Shown: piece after piece, positions 24,151 to 35,170 of the stretch
Numbering within the stretch: position 1 is the first letter of the stretch
How the letters are laid out: every line of letters starts with the position of its first letter
From: Siphonodentalium dalli
Lineage: Eukaryota > Mollusca > Scaphopoda > Gadilida > Siphonodentaliidae
Assembly (NCBI GenBank): GCA_032622095.1
Contig: CP136065.1
Coordinates: 242,773,530-242,837,529, forward strand
Reading direction: 5' to 3'
DNA length: 64,000 nucleotides
Program-made: the position numbers and the translations under genes
Notes under the pieces: generated by a model
Told to the model about the DNA's origin: nothing
Seen by the model: only the letters and a program-made list of their open reading frames with translations
Databases searched by the model: none

Positions 24151-24474
24151 CTAATCGTATGACACTGATCTTTTCATTTTCTTCTTATTATTAGACAAAC
24201 CTCCATCAGACACTCTCTTGTTGGTTTGTTTGGACGCTTTACGTGTGTTTGTCAACTTATTTGCTGCAACTTCAGCCTTAGCCATTTCAATCGCTTGAGC
24301 GATGGGTGTCACCACGTTAATAAGTGGTTTTAGAACGTCTTCTTCACTATCACTAGTTTTAGTTCTGTCAATAAAGTATCGACCCTGATTATCTGGTATT
24401 AACTTCCCATCAACCATATCTCTGAAATGTTTTCTCCACATTTCAAGATCTGCTGGAATATATGGGATCGACAT
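24151..24474 (-). CDS. Small basic-tailed protein of the Polinton-like element
   Basis: 107 residues with ATG start and stop intact. The N terminus (PADLEMWRKHFRDMVDGKL then PDNQGRYFI) has a compact W..HF..M..GK pattern that I associate, only loosely, with short structural-cluster genes of Polintons and adintoviruses. The middle holds an acidic DSEED and an alanine-rich helix (AQAIEMAKAEVAANKL). The C terminus is strongly basic (NNKKKMKRSV), which could bind nucleic acid or target the nucleus. It is first in the minus-strand cluster, upstream of the zinc-finger gene. The relationship to known Polinton proteins needs a profile search. Confidence 0.6.
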   Translation of the reverse strand: MSIPYIPADLEMWRKHFRDMVDGKLIPDNQGRYFIDRTKTSDSEEDVLKPLINVVTPIAQAIEMAKAEVAANKLTNTRKASKQTNKRVSDGGLSNNKKKMKRSVSYD

Positions 24475-24619
24475 GTTTCTTCAAAATGTACAAGTCACTC
24501 TTTTTTCTGCATTTTATTTTTGAAAGTTTATCGCCTCTTATAAAAATCGATTATTGGCCATGAATGCCAAATGCACCATGATAGTTATCGATGTCAATAA
24601 TGCGTTTCGTTGAGATCTT

Positions 24620-24915
24620 GATTGAGTATGTACCAATCAATGAGCAAATAAATGAGCAAGCAGGATGTTATGTCGCTTGGTGGCGGAGGTAGCATCACCA
24701 AATTACCCTCGGGGGACCTCATTCTGCCATCTAAAAATAGAATCTTTGGGTCTAAAATTGGTTGTACTAAAATATTCCCAAAAACCCAAAACTTCAAAAA
24801 TTTCAAAAAACTTCAAAAATTTCAAAAAATTTCAAAAACTTCAAAAATTTCAAAAATTTCAAAAACTTCAAAAATTTCAAAAAACTTCAAAAATTTCAAA
24901 AACTTCAAAAATAAG
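24620..24915 (+). repeat. Rearranged TIR fragments and A-rich microsatellite
   Basis: 24624-24660 resembles the start of the minisatellite at 21383 (ACCAATCAATGAGCAAAT). 24729-24790 is a direct-orientation copy of the outer left TIR around 19920-19975 (AATAGAATCTTTGGG, GTACTAAAATATTCCCA). The rest is (CTTCAAAAATTTCAAAAA)n. The outermost TIR sequence sitting 2 kb inside the right end suggests an earlier terminus or a nested copy of the same family. Confidence 0.65.
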
Positions 24916-24920
24916 ACCCT

Positions 24921-25092
24921 GGCGGCGGCGGCGGCATTGCGGTATTTTACTGCGGCGCAGTCGCCGCCGGTATTTTACTGCGGGGGTCCGCCGGCGGCGG
25001 ACCCCGGCGGCGGCGGCGGAGGCACCGCCGCCGCAGTAAAATACCGGAGGCACCGCCGCCGCAGTAAAATACCGCAATGCCGCCGCCGCCGC
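24921..25092. repeat. GC-rich nested palindrome at the inner edge of the right TIR
   Basis: A roughly 170-bp, almost wholly GC island in AT-rich DNA. GGTATTTTACTGCGG occurs twice forward (about 24941 and 24969) and twice reversed (about 25033 and 25060), each with GGC/GCC triplet runs, around a central GGGGTCCGCCG/CGGCGGACCCC hairpin. It looks like a foldback MITE. Its end coincides with the point where TIR identity stops (25091). Confidence 0.75.
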
Positions 25093-26730
25093 TCATTTTT
25101 ATTGCTCATTTGCTCATTTTCTTGCTCATTTGCTCATTTTTATGCTCATTTGCTCATTTTTATTGCTCATTTTCTTGCTCATTTGCTCATTTTCTTGCTC
25201 ATTTGCTCATTTTTTGCTCATTTGCTCAGTTTTTTGCTCATTTGCTCATTGATTGGTGCATACTCAAGAGTCATATACCTAACATCCAATGTACGTTAAT
25301 GGTGTCATAGCGTGGGTACATAGAAGACTGTATAACACTATGCCTATGTCCGTATCTGTTGCCACACCTTGAGTGGATTGTCCACCTTTAATGATGTCAT
25401 AGCGTGTGTACATGCAAGACAGTATAATACTATGATTATGTCTGTAGCTGTTGTTGGTAAGATGTGAAATATAAATTTCAAGGTTCAATTCATTCGTGTA
25501 GTAATTTCGTATATGTTCAACGCTCTTCATTCGTGCGCTTGTATTGTTAACATTCATTCATAATGAGTGTCCCTTTAGATCGATAAATAAGTTAAAGGTC
25601 ATTACATTCCACAGTCAAATCTATTGGTGATCGAATTTGATAACTATTTTATTGGAACAACTAAGAGTATTATTCACGTGAGATCAATGAGTCCAATTAT
25701 TATAAATAATATATTGCAGGCATCGGAGGATACCCGATTGCCACATTTAGTGATCACGTGATAAACTGATAAAATGTCCAAAGCGTAAGTATGAATGTGG
25801 GGGCGATAATTGGTTATTACGTAATGTTGTTATAACAATGTCATCAAAGCAATTTCTATAATTGAGTGTCCTGGACGTATGCATGTTTTTGGCTAACTAA
25901 TTATCGTGTGAATGACACAGTTTATCAACCTTAATTGATACTAACCCGTTTGTTCAGACATTAAATCGATATGTTTTCTGAATAGCATATAACTGTGACC
26001 AGGGAAATAATATAATTCATTTGGTAAAGCAAAGGTGTGAAAGACACATTGTTACCACCAATGTCGCGTGTACAGCGAATATGACAATTCATTCTGGAGG
26101 GTTGTAATTTCACATTACAATTTTCGACCGTTAGGGATTGAACATAGTACATCTCAAAACTTCCAATAATTCACGATAATACACACCTGTCATATGGGAT
26201 AGAGAGAGTGTAAAGAATAAACGCTCTTTATTATTTATGTAAAAGTAATGGTGTCTATTTTCAGGTATGACAATTATATGAACTGCGTCCGATAAAACAC
26301 TGGAATGTATGCATTCATATCGATGGTCACAATGTCCAATAAAGCTATTTCTAAACATCGATTAATAAATTCATGAAATATATTTGAACAAAAAAAAATA
26401 ACGAAAGATATTACGCGCAAATAATTTAACATTTTTTAATATCGAGTTTATCAGAAACCGAAAACTCGTTATAAATTTTTTATTTAAACTTTTTTTAGAG
26501 AAATAATTTTGAGGGTTTGGAAGTTTGGAAATTTTGGGGTTTTGATAATTTGGAAGTTTGGAAATTTTTAAATTTTTTGGAAAAAATAATTTTTGGAAAA
26601 AATAAATTTTTGAAGTTTTGAATTTTTTTTTTTGGGGGTTTTGTTATTTTGGGAATATTTTAGTACAACCAATTTTAGACCCCAAAGATTCTATTTTTAG
26701 AAGTGGAGCGAACGAGACCCCTATTCTTCT
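25091..26730 (-). repeat. Right terminal inverted repeat of the Polinton-like element
   Basis: Inverted copy of 19890-21555, ending ...ACCCCTATTCTTCT followed by the TSD ATCATA. It includes a copy of the 75-codon frame (26131-26358 minus) and a short piece of the AATGAGCAA minisatellite at its inner edge. Confidence 0.9.
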
Positions 26731-26736
26731 ATCATA

Positions 26737-28380
26737 CTCGAAAGAGCAGATAGACCCTTTCACACCTCAATATAAGCCCCCCTCCGATTAAGTATGTACT
26801 GCATGGTAATCACACAAGAATGGCCAGCTGTTTTAAATTTTTCGCAGAGAAGTGAAACGAACGCTCTTTATTTATAACATATATCAGGAATATATAGACT
26901 AACACGGAACGCTCCGTGTAAATAGCTGATTTTTGGTTGGGACCCAAACATCGTGTTCAAACTTGTATTTGTTATGACTTCTATGCATCGTTTTGTGACA
27001 TGTATTTATCGACCTATTTCGACACGGGAAACAATTCACAAGAGAATATTATTAGGTGTATTTTGGAGCGCAAACCGACAAGTGGATTTAAGGTACCGGT
27101 TGGAAAATACCGAATTAAGGGGAGTTTGTTCGAACTCCATGCATAAATCAATCTCCTACATAACAGGGCGTCAGACACCGTAGCGATGGGACTGAACTCT
27201 GGTTTGCAGCTTGAGCATTTTATACAACGAAACGGGTGGTGCAATCGTAAATTCCTATTCTGGTAGTACACCCCCCCCCCCAACAGCTATAAGCATAATA
27301 GCCTATTATAGGGTATACGACTGAAAGTGGAACAGTATCCATTGTCGTAGGCTGAATTTAATTATCCATGGAAATCCATGACAGGGACGTGGCTAGATGG
27401 GTTTCAGCGTTGGGGAGGGGTGCATCCACCTTGGAATTTTCAACTGCACCCCCCCCTTTGGGGTTTGATTTCCCCAAAAGTTACTGGCCCCTCACAGCCT
27501 GGATGTTAGCATTATTCTAAATGGATCAGAAGTATTGTTGACACAACCAGAAGAGGAACGGAATACACTGAGAACATTTTGAGATCCGAACCTGAAAATA
27601 GCAAACTCCTAACATCTAGACTGGCCTCAAGAATTCCAATTGTTGGAAATTTCCAACCTGAGACCCCCCCCCCACCCTAAGGTCAATTTTTTTTACCAAA
27701 AGTAGGACAATGTGCAAATGATGTTCCATAAACAATTAATAATTGTTGGAAAATCAAACTATGAGAACAATCTCAACCTATAATATTGTTGGTGTGACCG
27801 TGCGAAAGTTCCAATTAATGTTGTGTCATGTATGAAATATCCAACTGTTGACAATTTTGACCAAAGTTGTGGTGGGGTGGGGGATGCGAGACACACGTGC
27901 AACACCCCTGCCGCCATGTACCTAAATCCATGCATTATCACACATGGATCGTGAAATTTAGATAGTAATTAGAATGACATTTTCTTCCTTATACAGTCGG
28001 ATGCCATCACACGAAACTGACATAAATTTATTTGTTTTCGTTTCTGACAATTGAAGGGTTAAACTTCAAATTCAAACTTTAAGTTGGCTGTGGAGGAAAT
28101 GAATCCGACGACGCACGCTTATCGTTGAAATTCCAAGTTATTCGGCATGATATTCTCAACTAAAGTACTTACCGGTACTTCTTCGGGTCCCTATAGCTGG
28201 TGATGGTGTTCCGTGGTGCATTATCCAAATAATAATCCATTAAACCGAGAAGCTCACTCAGAACACAAATGCAAGTTCAGTCAATAAATCAAAGCGTTAT
28301 TTGAAAAAGAAACACGCGACCAGTTAAGAATGACGTTAAAATGACGCTACGACGTAATCGACCGATTTCTCCACACTATG
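26737..28380. other. Right flank of the Polinton, no gene seen
   Basis: Belongs to the 14.2-kb element. Contains C/G tracts (27271-27281, 27450-27457, 27665-27673) with TTGGAAATTTCCAAC-type segments related to the family at 18020-19095. An ATAAAGAGCGTT motif lies inverted at 26860-26871. No convincing frame. Confidence 0.4.
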
Positions 28381-28382
28381 AC

Positions 28383-28874
28383 CAACGTTGGGCCATCGTT
28401 GGTCCAACGTCGACATCTAACGCACCTACTAACCTCACATATCGCCTAGTGCGTTACGTTTTCAACGTCGGGCCAACGTTAAACCAGCGGTAAAACCAAC
28501 GTTGCCCCAACGTTGGTTGTCCAACGTCGGGCCAACGTAGCCATGTTTGAAACGTGCAAAATCTGACGCATGTCGACGTTGCGCCATCGTTGTACCAACC
28601 ACAAAATCCGACGTTGCGCCAACGTAATTATTCCAACAAGTCGACGTTGGGCCATCGTCGTACCAACCACAAAAGCCGACGTTGGGCCAACGTAATTATT
28701 CCAACGCAAGTCGACGTTGGGCCATCGTCGTACCAACCACAAAAGCTGACGTTGGGCCAACGTAATTATTCCAACGCAAGTCGACGTCGGGCCATCGTCG
28801 TACCAACCACAAAAGCCGACGTTGAGCCAACGTAATTATTCCAACGTTGGCCCAACGTACGTGTGCTATCTGGG
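28383..28874. repeat. 70-bp tandem array, right subterminal region of the 14.2-kb element
   Basis: Four units of about 70 bp (GCCATCGTCGTACCAACCAC at about 28583, 28651, 28721 and 28791) built on GACGTTGGGCCAACGTAATT. The array ends in CCAACGTACGTGTGCTATCTGGG, broken here only by the end of the element, which mirrors the left terminus. The unit differs from the 213-bp left unit but shares the ACGTTGGGCCAACGT core. Confidence 0.85.
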
Positions 28875-28876
28875 TT

Positions 28877-28954
28877 CTTGACGACACAAACTGTATAATA
28901 CCAAGCCTTATATACAAATGCTCGGATACGTTGTCAGACATCAAGTTTAAAGAC
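28877..28954 (+). pseudogene. CR1-like LINE, part 3: pre-RT segment
   Basis: Continues the LINE frame with LDDTNCIIPSLIYKC and SDTLSDIKFKD. It is bounded on the left by the 14.2-kb element and on the right by the 489-bp insert, whose TSD (28946-28954) forms its last nine bases. Confidence 0.75.
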
Positions 28955-29443
28955 TCGGTTGGCCTTGGCGGTGGGTATCCTGTGAAAATATCTCCACCCG
29001 TCAAAAACCGCCACAAACAGAAAGAACATCAAAATGTAGATAGACTTTGTCCGTATACAAATAAGAAATATCGCATAAACAGTATGTTATGGTCATATGT
29101 TTGACCATTGTTATGTAAACAATGGCGTAAAAAGTTACTTTTCTTGTGTTTGTTTATATTATGATGGTAATCATAAAGAGCGTTCTTTGTTGGTGAATAC
29201 CTGATATGGAACTAATAAAGAGCGTTTATGCCATTTGTGTGTGATTAGCCAGTAGCATTGTGCTGTCTTCTGTAACACAATCAGGCTCTTGCTTAGGTAA
29301 AGTATAGTAGGTCTTTATGACAACATGCTGTTTACGCGATGGTCATGGTATATATGCACGGAACTGTATGCGTTTTACTGTTTTTCTGTTTACGGTGTTT
29401 GGAACAAATATGAATATTTTCGACAATTAAGGCCGCACGTGCC
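28955..29443. mobile_element. 489-bp insertion flanked by 9-bp duplication TTTAAAGAC
   Basis: TTTAAAGAC occurs at 28946-28954 and 29444-29452. Removing one copy and the insert joins SDIKFKD to EDIIDAIKILK of the LINE in frame. The insert has no clear TIR; GGTTGGCCTTGGCG at one end and GTGCGGCCTTAAT (reversed) at the other are only weakly alike. It carries two ATAAAGAGCGTT motifs (29173 and 29215). A 9-bp TSD fits Mutator-like elements, but a SINE-like retroposon is also possible. Confidence 0.75.
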
Positions 29444-29452
29444 TTTAAAGAC

Positions 29453-29627
29453 GAGGACATTATAGATGCTATAAAAATCCTAAAGGTAGGCAAAGCGAAC
29501 GGCCATGATGACATAACATATAAATGCTCAAAGAAACGGTATTTACGGTATTTCAGCCATTAAAAATAATCATCAAAAGATCCTTTGCTCTAAAATCTTT
29601 TCCATCCGAATGGAAAAACTTTCATGT
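29453..29627 (+). pseudogene. CR1-like LINE, part 4: start of reverse transcriptase
   Basis: EDIIDAIKILKVGKANGHDDI is the first RT block (K..K..GPDDI-like). After a one-base shift the frame continues MLKETVFTVFQPL, FALKSFPSEWKNFHV and then meets a stop inside the hairpin at 29618. The next RT block (NYRPIS-like) is missing here. Confidence 0.75.
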
Positions 29628-29690
29628 CTAATGTGCATGGACTATATCGCCAATCCCTCGATATAGTCCATGCACATTAGACATGAAAGT
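29618..29690. repeat. Perfect hairpin, 32-bp arms, 9-base loop
   Basis: 29618-29649 and 29659-29690 are exact reverse complements separated by CCAATCCCT. The left arm is the natural continuation of the LINE; the right arm is a foldback copy. It marks the last recognisable LINE base before the 29.7-35.5-kb gap. Confidence 0.9.
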
Positions 29691-32399
29691 GGAAAAATAA
29701 GGAAATAAATCGTGGAAAGCTGATTTTTTTGTTATATTATTTAGGCCATAACATCGCGGACGCGTCACGACAAGTCCCCTAAAATCCGAGTTGAGCTTTC
29801 TTAGTTACACCATTTTTTCCATATAATTAAAAAACTAAATATTTCACAATCATGGAAATAATTGGATGCTGTAACAATTTTTCAGCCAAAACGTATACAA
29901 AAATCACTCAATATTGTTCGATACACAATTCTCGAACCAAAGACACCCTTTCAAAGGAAACTTCGAATGAATTTCGCATATATGGATATGAAATAAAACA
30001 CAGAGCCAAAATAATGACGATTTTGAAGGCAAACTGTTGTATTCGATGTCGGATTTCTCGGGCTTCTCAAAACATAGACGCAAGCTATCTATTTTTAAAA
30101 CTGCAGACAACACTCCGTCGCTATAATTGGCAGAATTAACGAGTACGCATATCATAAGTCGGATTTTGCTCTTCTATTTTGTTTAATCTAGTCATATGCA
30201 TTACGCAGTTATGTGAAATATGAGTACGAGAGCGAATATAATTACACGATCAGAATAATACAAACGCGGTCATGGAATGGCTGTCAAAATGGCCGCAACC
30301 ACCAAGCTAAACCGAGACGAAAGCAACTTATTGTATAACCACCTAGTAGGTAAAATACGTATTAGCAATATACAAGTCTGTTGCTAAATATCTGTAAAGG
30401 TACACAGATCATTAAAACAGATCCATGTGAAGGATTTATCGGTCATTGCAACGCAAGTCAAACCTAATGATTTATGTCTTTAAAATTTCGGGTTTTCTGT
30501 TTACAGCCGGGCCAAAAATAATAATTTCGGGCATGCAACATACGAAGTAAAGTTTCGCCACACAGTGTGTGTTAGTTCCATTCGGCGTGATGATAAATTA
30601 TTGAATGTAACGCAGTAACTTAAGTGCATATCCTTGCGGTATAAATAGTAGTTACAATTCAGGATTGTTCAACACTGTACATGGTAATAAACCATACACG
30701 TATGTTGCACTGCTTATTATATTGCAAAGAATCCGCCACCTCTTCAAAAGATTAGCACTGCACACACCAGATCAAATAGACAGCACATCGTACATTGTAT
30801 ATACGACTAATTTTCGTGCTGCTTCCAAACCGGTGTCTTAGTAGACCATTTGTTGAACTTACTTCAGTCGGCAACTTGCAACTGGAATATGCCATGACGT
30901 AATGTACAATATTAATTTTCCGTATTTTGTTGTTTGAAAATATCTTGCCAAAACCACCCATGAACTTGTGCAAAATGTCAGGTGATCAGCGTTTAAAGCT
31001 GTTATTTCAGCGTTGAACATTGACTCAATGTTGCTATTTATGGTTGTTAGTTCAGCAGATATGTGTAACATTAGGGAGAAGTGATACACACGGTAATGCG
31101 GTTGCAGAAAACATAATACCCTTCGCGTATGTGACCTTGGTGAATATAACCAAATATTATTTCCAGGTATAAAGACAGTCACTGTCACAGAGTAGGTGGG
31201 CAGTTTTGGTCAAGTTTAGATTTGTTTTGAAGAAAGTATATGGTACTCCTTTGTGTTTTGACAAATTGCGTTCATAGTATACCACAATGCATTCTTGTGA
31301 TAACAGCGAAATATTCGTGTTTTATTACTTAATCTGAGGCAACTATGACAAATATTTTAAGACACAGAAAATATAATCTTCACAATTCACCCATTACTCT
31401 ATGAATATATCTCATACTGCTCTATAGCAGTGTATTTTGAAAGATTTGATGGTGTATATATCAAAATAAATACTGCTATGAGCACATATATTTCGGCTTC
31501 TATGAATGGTCACAGAATCAATTCCTCGCTATTAAATTTCATTTTACAGTGTAGTGTACACATATATCACACGATTCAAGATAAATAGTGCAGAAAACAA
31601 TTGTCTTTATCTACCGTTTCTTTGTTGCCAAAAAGTCCAGATTTAACCATTGTATGAGACCTTGATTTTCGCTATATCTCTCGCCAGATATATTAGAGAT
31701 AATTCGTACATCCCCGATAAAATGTTTCTCTTATACTTTGCAATCATTCTTCCTCACATAGTATATAATTAATAATATAATATATAAGTAAGGTTTATAA
31801 TCCCATGAGTGATTGTAAAAATGACAAGACTTAATGCCTTGAGATAAATATATAATCTTTTAATATCTGGCAACAATCAACCATGCAATCAATCATGGAA
31901 GTAAACTTCAAATTATCATACCACTTCACTGTCAAATAATTTATGGACTGAAATTTCAAAGAAGCATGTTGTCGATAAAATGAAAAAGCTCTACATTCAC
32001 CTCTACATTTTGGGGGTAAATGAGTTATATTGACCCAACAATCGTCTAGTGAGGCATAGTAGGCAGAATTGTCCTCTGCATATCAGATTATTGTATTTGG
32101 GCAAGTGTAAGTGATTTATATTTCCTTTTGAAGCAAAAGTATCGCAGAAACATGAAAAATTTTCAAAACTCAATTTTGGAAAAGGTAATATTCACCCAGC
32201 TGCTATTTCATGATGATTACAAGCCCTATGATGGTTTTTTTTTATATTATTCAAAGCACCAAACTAATCGCAGAAAGAAAAAAACTAAACAACAGCATCG
32301 CAACTGTAGCCATATTGAATTGTACTACTGCAAACTAAAATAATAATATGAGCTTACAAAGAATATCTGACATACCCCTAATTTCAATGCAAAGATGAG

Positions 32400-32790
32400 G
32401 TCAATTCTAAGTAGAAAAATGGCCTTAACTCATGTAAGAATAATTGGACGGAACCCATCTTCGAACTTGGCCTGTAATTTTAGCTGAGAAATACACATAA
32501 CTTTGGATCAGATAAAATAATCCAAACTGGAGTTAAAAGTCAGAAACCAAAAATGCTAACAGACGGTCAAAATCTAAGTCGCAAAAAATGGCCGCAACTC
32601 ATGTAAATATAATTGTAAGGAACCCATATTCGAACTTGGTCTGTATTATTAGCTGGGATGGGAAATACACATACCAACTTTGGTTAAGATCAAATAATCC
32701 AAACTGGAGGTATCGATCAGAAACCAAACATGTTAATGGATTGATGAACAGACAGATGGACAGACTGATTACATAATACGACCTTTTATC
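32400..32790 (+). repeat. About 180-bp repeat family, two units
   Basis: Each unit has AATGGCC.(T/G).AACTCATGTAA, GGAACCCAT.TTCGAACTTGG, AATACACATA and AATAATCCAAACTGGAG, and one ends in a GACAGATGGACAGACTG run. The same family recurs at 33920-34310. CAGACAGA-type ends resemble those at 13480 and 34680 and the Helitron-like start at 40830. Confidence 0.7.
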
Positions 32791-33919
32791 AAAATGGCAT
32801 ATCAAAATACATGACCGCCAGTTGCCATCTTGAAATTAAAAGTTCCTGTTTAGATGGGAGCTATCAAATTTGAACTTTTCTCAATGAAAGATATGGCTGC
32901 CTGCAGCCATCTTGGATTTTACTCTTTGCATGATTAAATCCTTTGGCATACCCCACAGCAGGCTTTCCGCCAGGTTTTGGGGAACGGGTCCTGTATCTGC
33001 CGAGGGGGAAATGCAGTCAATATTTTCAATGTCGTGGAAACACTAGTCACTAGTGGACCTACTTTTGTTGTATCGGCCAATAGAAGAATCAGAGAGTAGA
33101 TTTGCTGATCGTTTTGTATCCATTTTCTACCCAACTTACTATGCTATCAACCGCAATAACTTTAAAACCTAGAAAATTTATTAGATAAATATTAATTGCC
33201 AGGTTATAGATCACCGGTGGTGAAGGCCTTGCATTGTTCCCAGTATACGGAAACGCGCCCGTTGAAGTTAAACGACACAATATTCAAGACTCGGCAGATA
33301 GTTCAGATGCATAACGTGCCGGAATATAACACATAGCAGATAGACGATTAGAAGGTTGGAAGCAATAGAATAAAGGTGCAATGTTTTAGTTCTAAATATC
33401 AAGCACAATTTATTTACACTAATAACGACGGTGAAATTATGCTATACATACTTATTACTAAAAATTTGAACTTTATAGAATTTTAGAATGTTTGAACGTA
33501 ACTTGTCATAAGTGTGCATTTACTGTTTACAAGACGTGTACTTGTTGTCCAACATAGGAAGGCTGTGTTCACACAGTGACATTTTTTCTAGCAATTTACC
33601 AGATACCATAGCATTAGAAGGCAATTATGCATGATATGCTACAATGTGATTGATATACAGCGCATGATATGCGTCTAAATCGAGTCTCTGTCAGTTCTAT
33701 TTTTATGACTAGTTGGCATAAAATTTTATTGTTATTTGAAAACCATGCCACTGACAGCAGTTTCAATAGTCAATGGTTCCAGTTCTTTGCAATTTACTAT
33801 AACGAGACACGTATAATTTATAACGTTTGTATTTTGGTAACTCACCAAAATCAGGAAAATAAGTTGCATAACAAAACGATTCAAAACAAGTTTACATTAT
33901 CTTACCAGCAGCCATCTTG

Positions 33920-34310
33920 GCATTTGGATAGAACCTATATTCGAACTTGGCCTGCATTTTTAGCTGGGAAACACACATACCAGCTTTGGTTCAGATGCAA
34001 TAATCCAAACTGGAGTTATCGATCGGGCCGGAATGTTATGAATTCGTTCAAATTTTAAGTAAAAACAAAGGCCGTAACTCATGTAATATTAATTGGTCGG
34101 AACCCATATTCGCACTTGGCCTGTATCTTTAGCTGGAAAATACGCATTCCAACTTTGGTTCAGATCAACTAATCCAAACTGGAATTATCAGTCGGAAACC
34201 AAAAATGTAAACAGACGGTCAAATTGTAAGTCGAAAAAGGGCCGTAACTGATGTAAAAACCAATATTCGAACTTGGCCTATTTTTTAGCTGGAAAATACA
34301 CCAAACCTAC
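33920..34310 (+). repeat. About 180-bp repeat family, two and a half units
   Basis: Second cluster of the family at 32400-32790, in the same orientation (TTCGAACTTGGCCTGCATTT, CAATAATCCAAACTGGAGTT). A related tail (AAATCGGTCCAGGCATCTGG then GAACAGACAGACAGAT) follows at 34640-34700. Confidence 0.7.
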
Positions 34311-34976
34311 TTGCTAGGTAATTGTGTAGGTATAAAATAAATGTAAAAACTTGTCCGTCTAGGTGTCTACCCATTTAATAAAACAGTTTTGGAGACATTG
34401 GTTATTACCATAGCCAATTTCGAGGACTGATCATAGTCACTTATGTTCTCACTGGAGTTGAATTGGCCCCTTCTATGATCCTCTACCTGATTTTTCATGG
34501 GGATTCCAGGTTACTGTTATAATTTTATATCAGTGCAATTTACATGGCTATAACTAAATAGCTGAAACAGGCTCCCTTCGGGAAAAAATAACAACATTAT
34601 AACATCCGCCTGGGTACTCTCAGCTACCACATCAAATTTGGTTGAAATCGGTCCAGGCATCTGGGATGAAAAATGCGAACAGACAGACAGATAAAATAAG
34701 ACAGATCCTACTATTTTATATATATAAATTCAAATTTATATAGTATATAGTTCGAGTGTGTTGTCACTCTTATGGGACTAGCTATTCAATTATGCATAAA
34801 ATGTAAATTTCATTCTATTGTGGCGGCCATTTTGGGACATAAATTCTACTTATATGGTTCACGACTATGCATTGTTCGTATGTATGTCATTGTAATTCAA
34901 TTGAGTATTTGTAACTAAAAACAAGCATTCTGATTGGCCGAGAGCGGCTAACTTTCGTTTTCGATTCACCGATATC

Positions 34977-35170
34977 GGCCGCTTCAGCGTGCATCAAATC
35001 TGAATGTAGCACGGTCAAATTCCATCGGCGCAGAACGAGTAGTGAAACGAGCACACCCGCGCGTTGTTGACTATAGATACCGTTCATCGGCCGCTTCAGC
35101 ATGCATCAAATCTGAATGTGGCACGGTACAATTCCATCGGCGCAGAACGGAGTAGCGAAACGAGCCAAAC
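34977..35170 (+). repeat. 117-bp tandem duplication
   Basis: GCCGCTTCAGCGTGCATCAA.. (about 34977) repeats at about 35093 with a few substitutions, through CCATCGGCGCAGAACG and GTAG.GAAACGAGC. No coding signal. Confidence 0.75.

Larger units (their letters stand above)
19890..26730. mobile_element. Polinton/Maverick-like element, 6.84 kb, deletion derivative
   Basis: The left end begins AGAAGAATAGGGGTCTCG and the right end is its exact reverse complement. The six bases ATCATA directly flank both ends (19884-19889 and 26731-26736), a perfect TSD. The TIRs are about 1.65 kb. AG termini, 6-bp TSDs and long TIRs are the published hallmarks of Polintons/Mavericks, the virus-like self-synthesising transposons. 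Autonomous copies are usually 15-20 kb with a protein-primed DNA polymerase, retroviral-type integrase, packaging ATPase, protease and capsid genes. I see none of these, only two small minus-strand genes near the right TIR. It is therefore an internally deleted, non-autonomous copy. Near-identical TIRs suggest a young insertion. Confidence 0.85.
14662..28874. mobile_element. 14.2-kb composite transposon with ACGTTGGGCCAACGT arrays inside both ends
   Basis: The left end begins CCCAGATAGCACAC then ACGTTGGGCCAACGTTGG; the right end is the inverse, closing with GTGTGCTATCTGGG. TT lies outside each end (14660-14661 and 28875-28876). Deleting the element and one TT joins LINE codons KNSF to LDDTN in frame, so the two arrays are most simply the ends of one insertion. 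Between the arrays lie a 213-bp tandem array (left), a 70-bp tandem array (right), decayed repeats and a nested Polinton-like element (19890-26730). Without the Polinton the element is about 7.4 kb. I see no transposase. The alternative, two independent insertions of one family plus rearrangement, explains the restored frame less well. Confidence 0.75.

Noticed and set aside
24652-25310. 215-codon and overlapping frames
   Set aside because: They run through an A-rich microsatellite, a GC palindrome and TIR minisatellite; the composition changes abruptly with the repeat.
28479-28835. Frames of 93 codons on both strands
   Set aside because: They are translations of the 70-bp tandem array.
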